Assembly: GCF_020687825.1 (NCBI RefSeq)
Contig: NZ_JAJEWP010000001.1
Span: forward strand, 1,100,433-1,164,432
Source: Fluctibacter halophilus
Lineage (GTDB): Bacteria; Pseudomonadota; Gammaproteobacteria; Enterobacterales; Alteromonadaceae
Direction of reading: 5' to 3'
DNA length: 64,000 nucleotides
Notes under the pieces: model-generated
What the model saw: the letters and a program-made list of their open reading frames with translations, nothing else
Database searches by the model: none
What the model was told of the DNA's origin: nothing
Made by a program: the position numbers and the translations under genes
Part shown: positions 63,740 through 64,000 of the stretch, piece by piece
How positions within the stretch are numbered: position 1 is the stretch's first letter
How the letters are laid out: the number at the start of each line of letters is the position of its first letter

Positions 63740-64000
63740 ATGCTGAAACAATTCTTACCCGCCTGCGCTTTAGCGCTGACCGTCAGCAGTCATGCTGAAC
63801 AAGCCTATCAGGCCCCGCTTGTCACTGATTCCCTGCTATTGGATATCGCCCACAACACTGTGCAATCGATCATTGTCGGTGAACGAGGACATATTCTGAG
63901 CAGTGAAGATGGCATCCAATGGCAGCAGTCTTCTGTGCCAACCGTTTCCACATTAACTGCCGTTGCTATGGTCGATGAGCACGCTTGGGTCGTCGGTCAT
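63740..64000 (+). CDS. YCF48/BNR-like beta-propeller protein, N-terminal part (3' end outside window)
   Basis: 87 residues visible. A signal peptide MLKQFLPACALALTVSSHA, followed by repeats of IVGERGHILSSEDGIQWQ and the beginning of a second blade (AVAMVDEHAWVVGH), which is the Ycf48/photosystem-II-stability-like BNR repeat. In other bacteria such a gene sits between DUF1329 and an MMPL-type RND exporter gene; the latter would be just outside the window. No clear ribosome-binding site. Confidence 0.75.
   Translation, partial: MLKQFLPACALALTVSSHAEQAYQAPLVTDSLLLDIAHNTVQSIIVGERGHILSSEDGIQWQQSSVPTVSTLTAVAMVDEHAWVVGH

Noticed and set aside
1-64000. Prophage, IS element, CRISPR, tRNA or defence island
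   Set aside because: No direct-repeat arrays, transposase, integrase or tRNA-like T-loop sequences were seen; gene order is that of a core chromosome.

Overview
The window reads as a contiguous chromosomal segment of a marine-type gammaproteobacterium, most likely in or near Alteromonadales/Alteromonadaceae. This is inferred from gene content and order: rne / rluC / maf / yceD-rpmF-plsX-fabHDG-acpP-fabF-pabC-mltG-tmk-holB-tatD; msrC-(small acidic ORF)-proQ-prc; pepN with a DUF2835 gene; alaA-yfbR; a branched-chain 2-oxoacid dehydrogenase operon; and a secreted S8 protease with PPC domains. Base composition looks even. I saw no insertion sequence, prophage, CRISPR array, rRNA or tRNA, so this is core chromosome with a few accessory-looking stretches. 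The first gene (CoxE-like VWA protein) and the last (YCF48-like beta-propeller protein) run off the ends.

Layout. 1-5.9 kb (+): a molybdo-hydroxylase block: CoxE-like VWA protein, RDD membrane protein, XdhC, MocA-like cytidylyltransferase and the two subunits of an isoquinoline-1-oxidoreductase-type enzyme. 6-7 kb: a rhomboid protease and an unlisted 48-residue membrane protein. 7-12.8 kb: rne (-) divergent from rluC and a HAD phosphatase (+), then maf (-). 12.9-23.2 kb (+): the yceD-to-tatD run, joining fatty acid and phospholipid initiation to ribosomal protein L32, thymidylate kinase, DNA polymerase III delta prime and the MltG septal transglycosylase. 23.3-27.1 kb (-): secreted subtilase with a long structured leader, YchJ, and a SulA-like gene behind two LexA-box-like sites. 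27.3-32 kb: a PepSY/ferredoxin fusion (+) facing msrPQ and a dGTPase-like HD protein (-). 32.2-38.4 kb: P-type cation ATPase, yfbR-alaA, an LRAT/NlpC-like thiol enzyme and a DUF2189 membrane protein. 38.7-42.5 kb: bkd E1alpha-E1beta-E2. 42.5-49.9 kb: rlmJ, a eukaryotic-type protein kinase, tesB, gamma-carbonic-anhydrase-like protein, an alanine-glyoxylate-type aminotransferase, a fused SpmA/SpmB protein and a small lipoprotein. 49.9-57.1 kb: SIMPL protein, msrC, acidic ORF, proQ, prc, then two Na+-coupled transporters. 57.2-64 kb: pepN, DUF2835 and the start of a DUF1302-DUF1329-YCF48 envelope cluster.

How genes work together. Several sets look translationally coupled by overlapping stops and starts: RDD/xdhC, rluC/HAD, pabC/mltG/tmk/holB/tatD, alaA/yfbR, bkdA1/bkdA2, rlmJ/kinase/tesB and msrC/acidic ORF. 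Oxidative-damage repair recurs: msrP-msrQ repairs periplasmic methionine sulfoxide and msrC repairs free methionine sulfoxide. Sodium energetics appear in the paired NSS and NhaC transporters.

The most interesting material beyond ordinary annotation lies in regulatory DNA and a few odd proteins: a ~290-nt protease leader with mutually exclusive helices; two perfect palindromes before the bkd operon; twin LexA-like boxes two helical turns apart; an FNR-like site at -41.5 before the DUF2189 gene; promoters that would give nearly leaderless yceD and rluC mRNAs; a cluster of DnaA-box-like sequences before an aminotransferase; the PepSY/ferredoxin fusion beside msrPQ; and the kinase locked into an rlmJ-tesB operon. 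All family assignments come from reading motifs by eye and were not checked by a database search.
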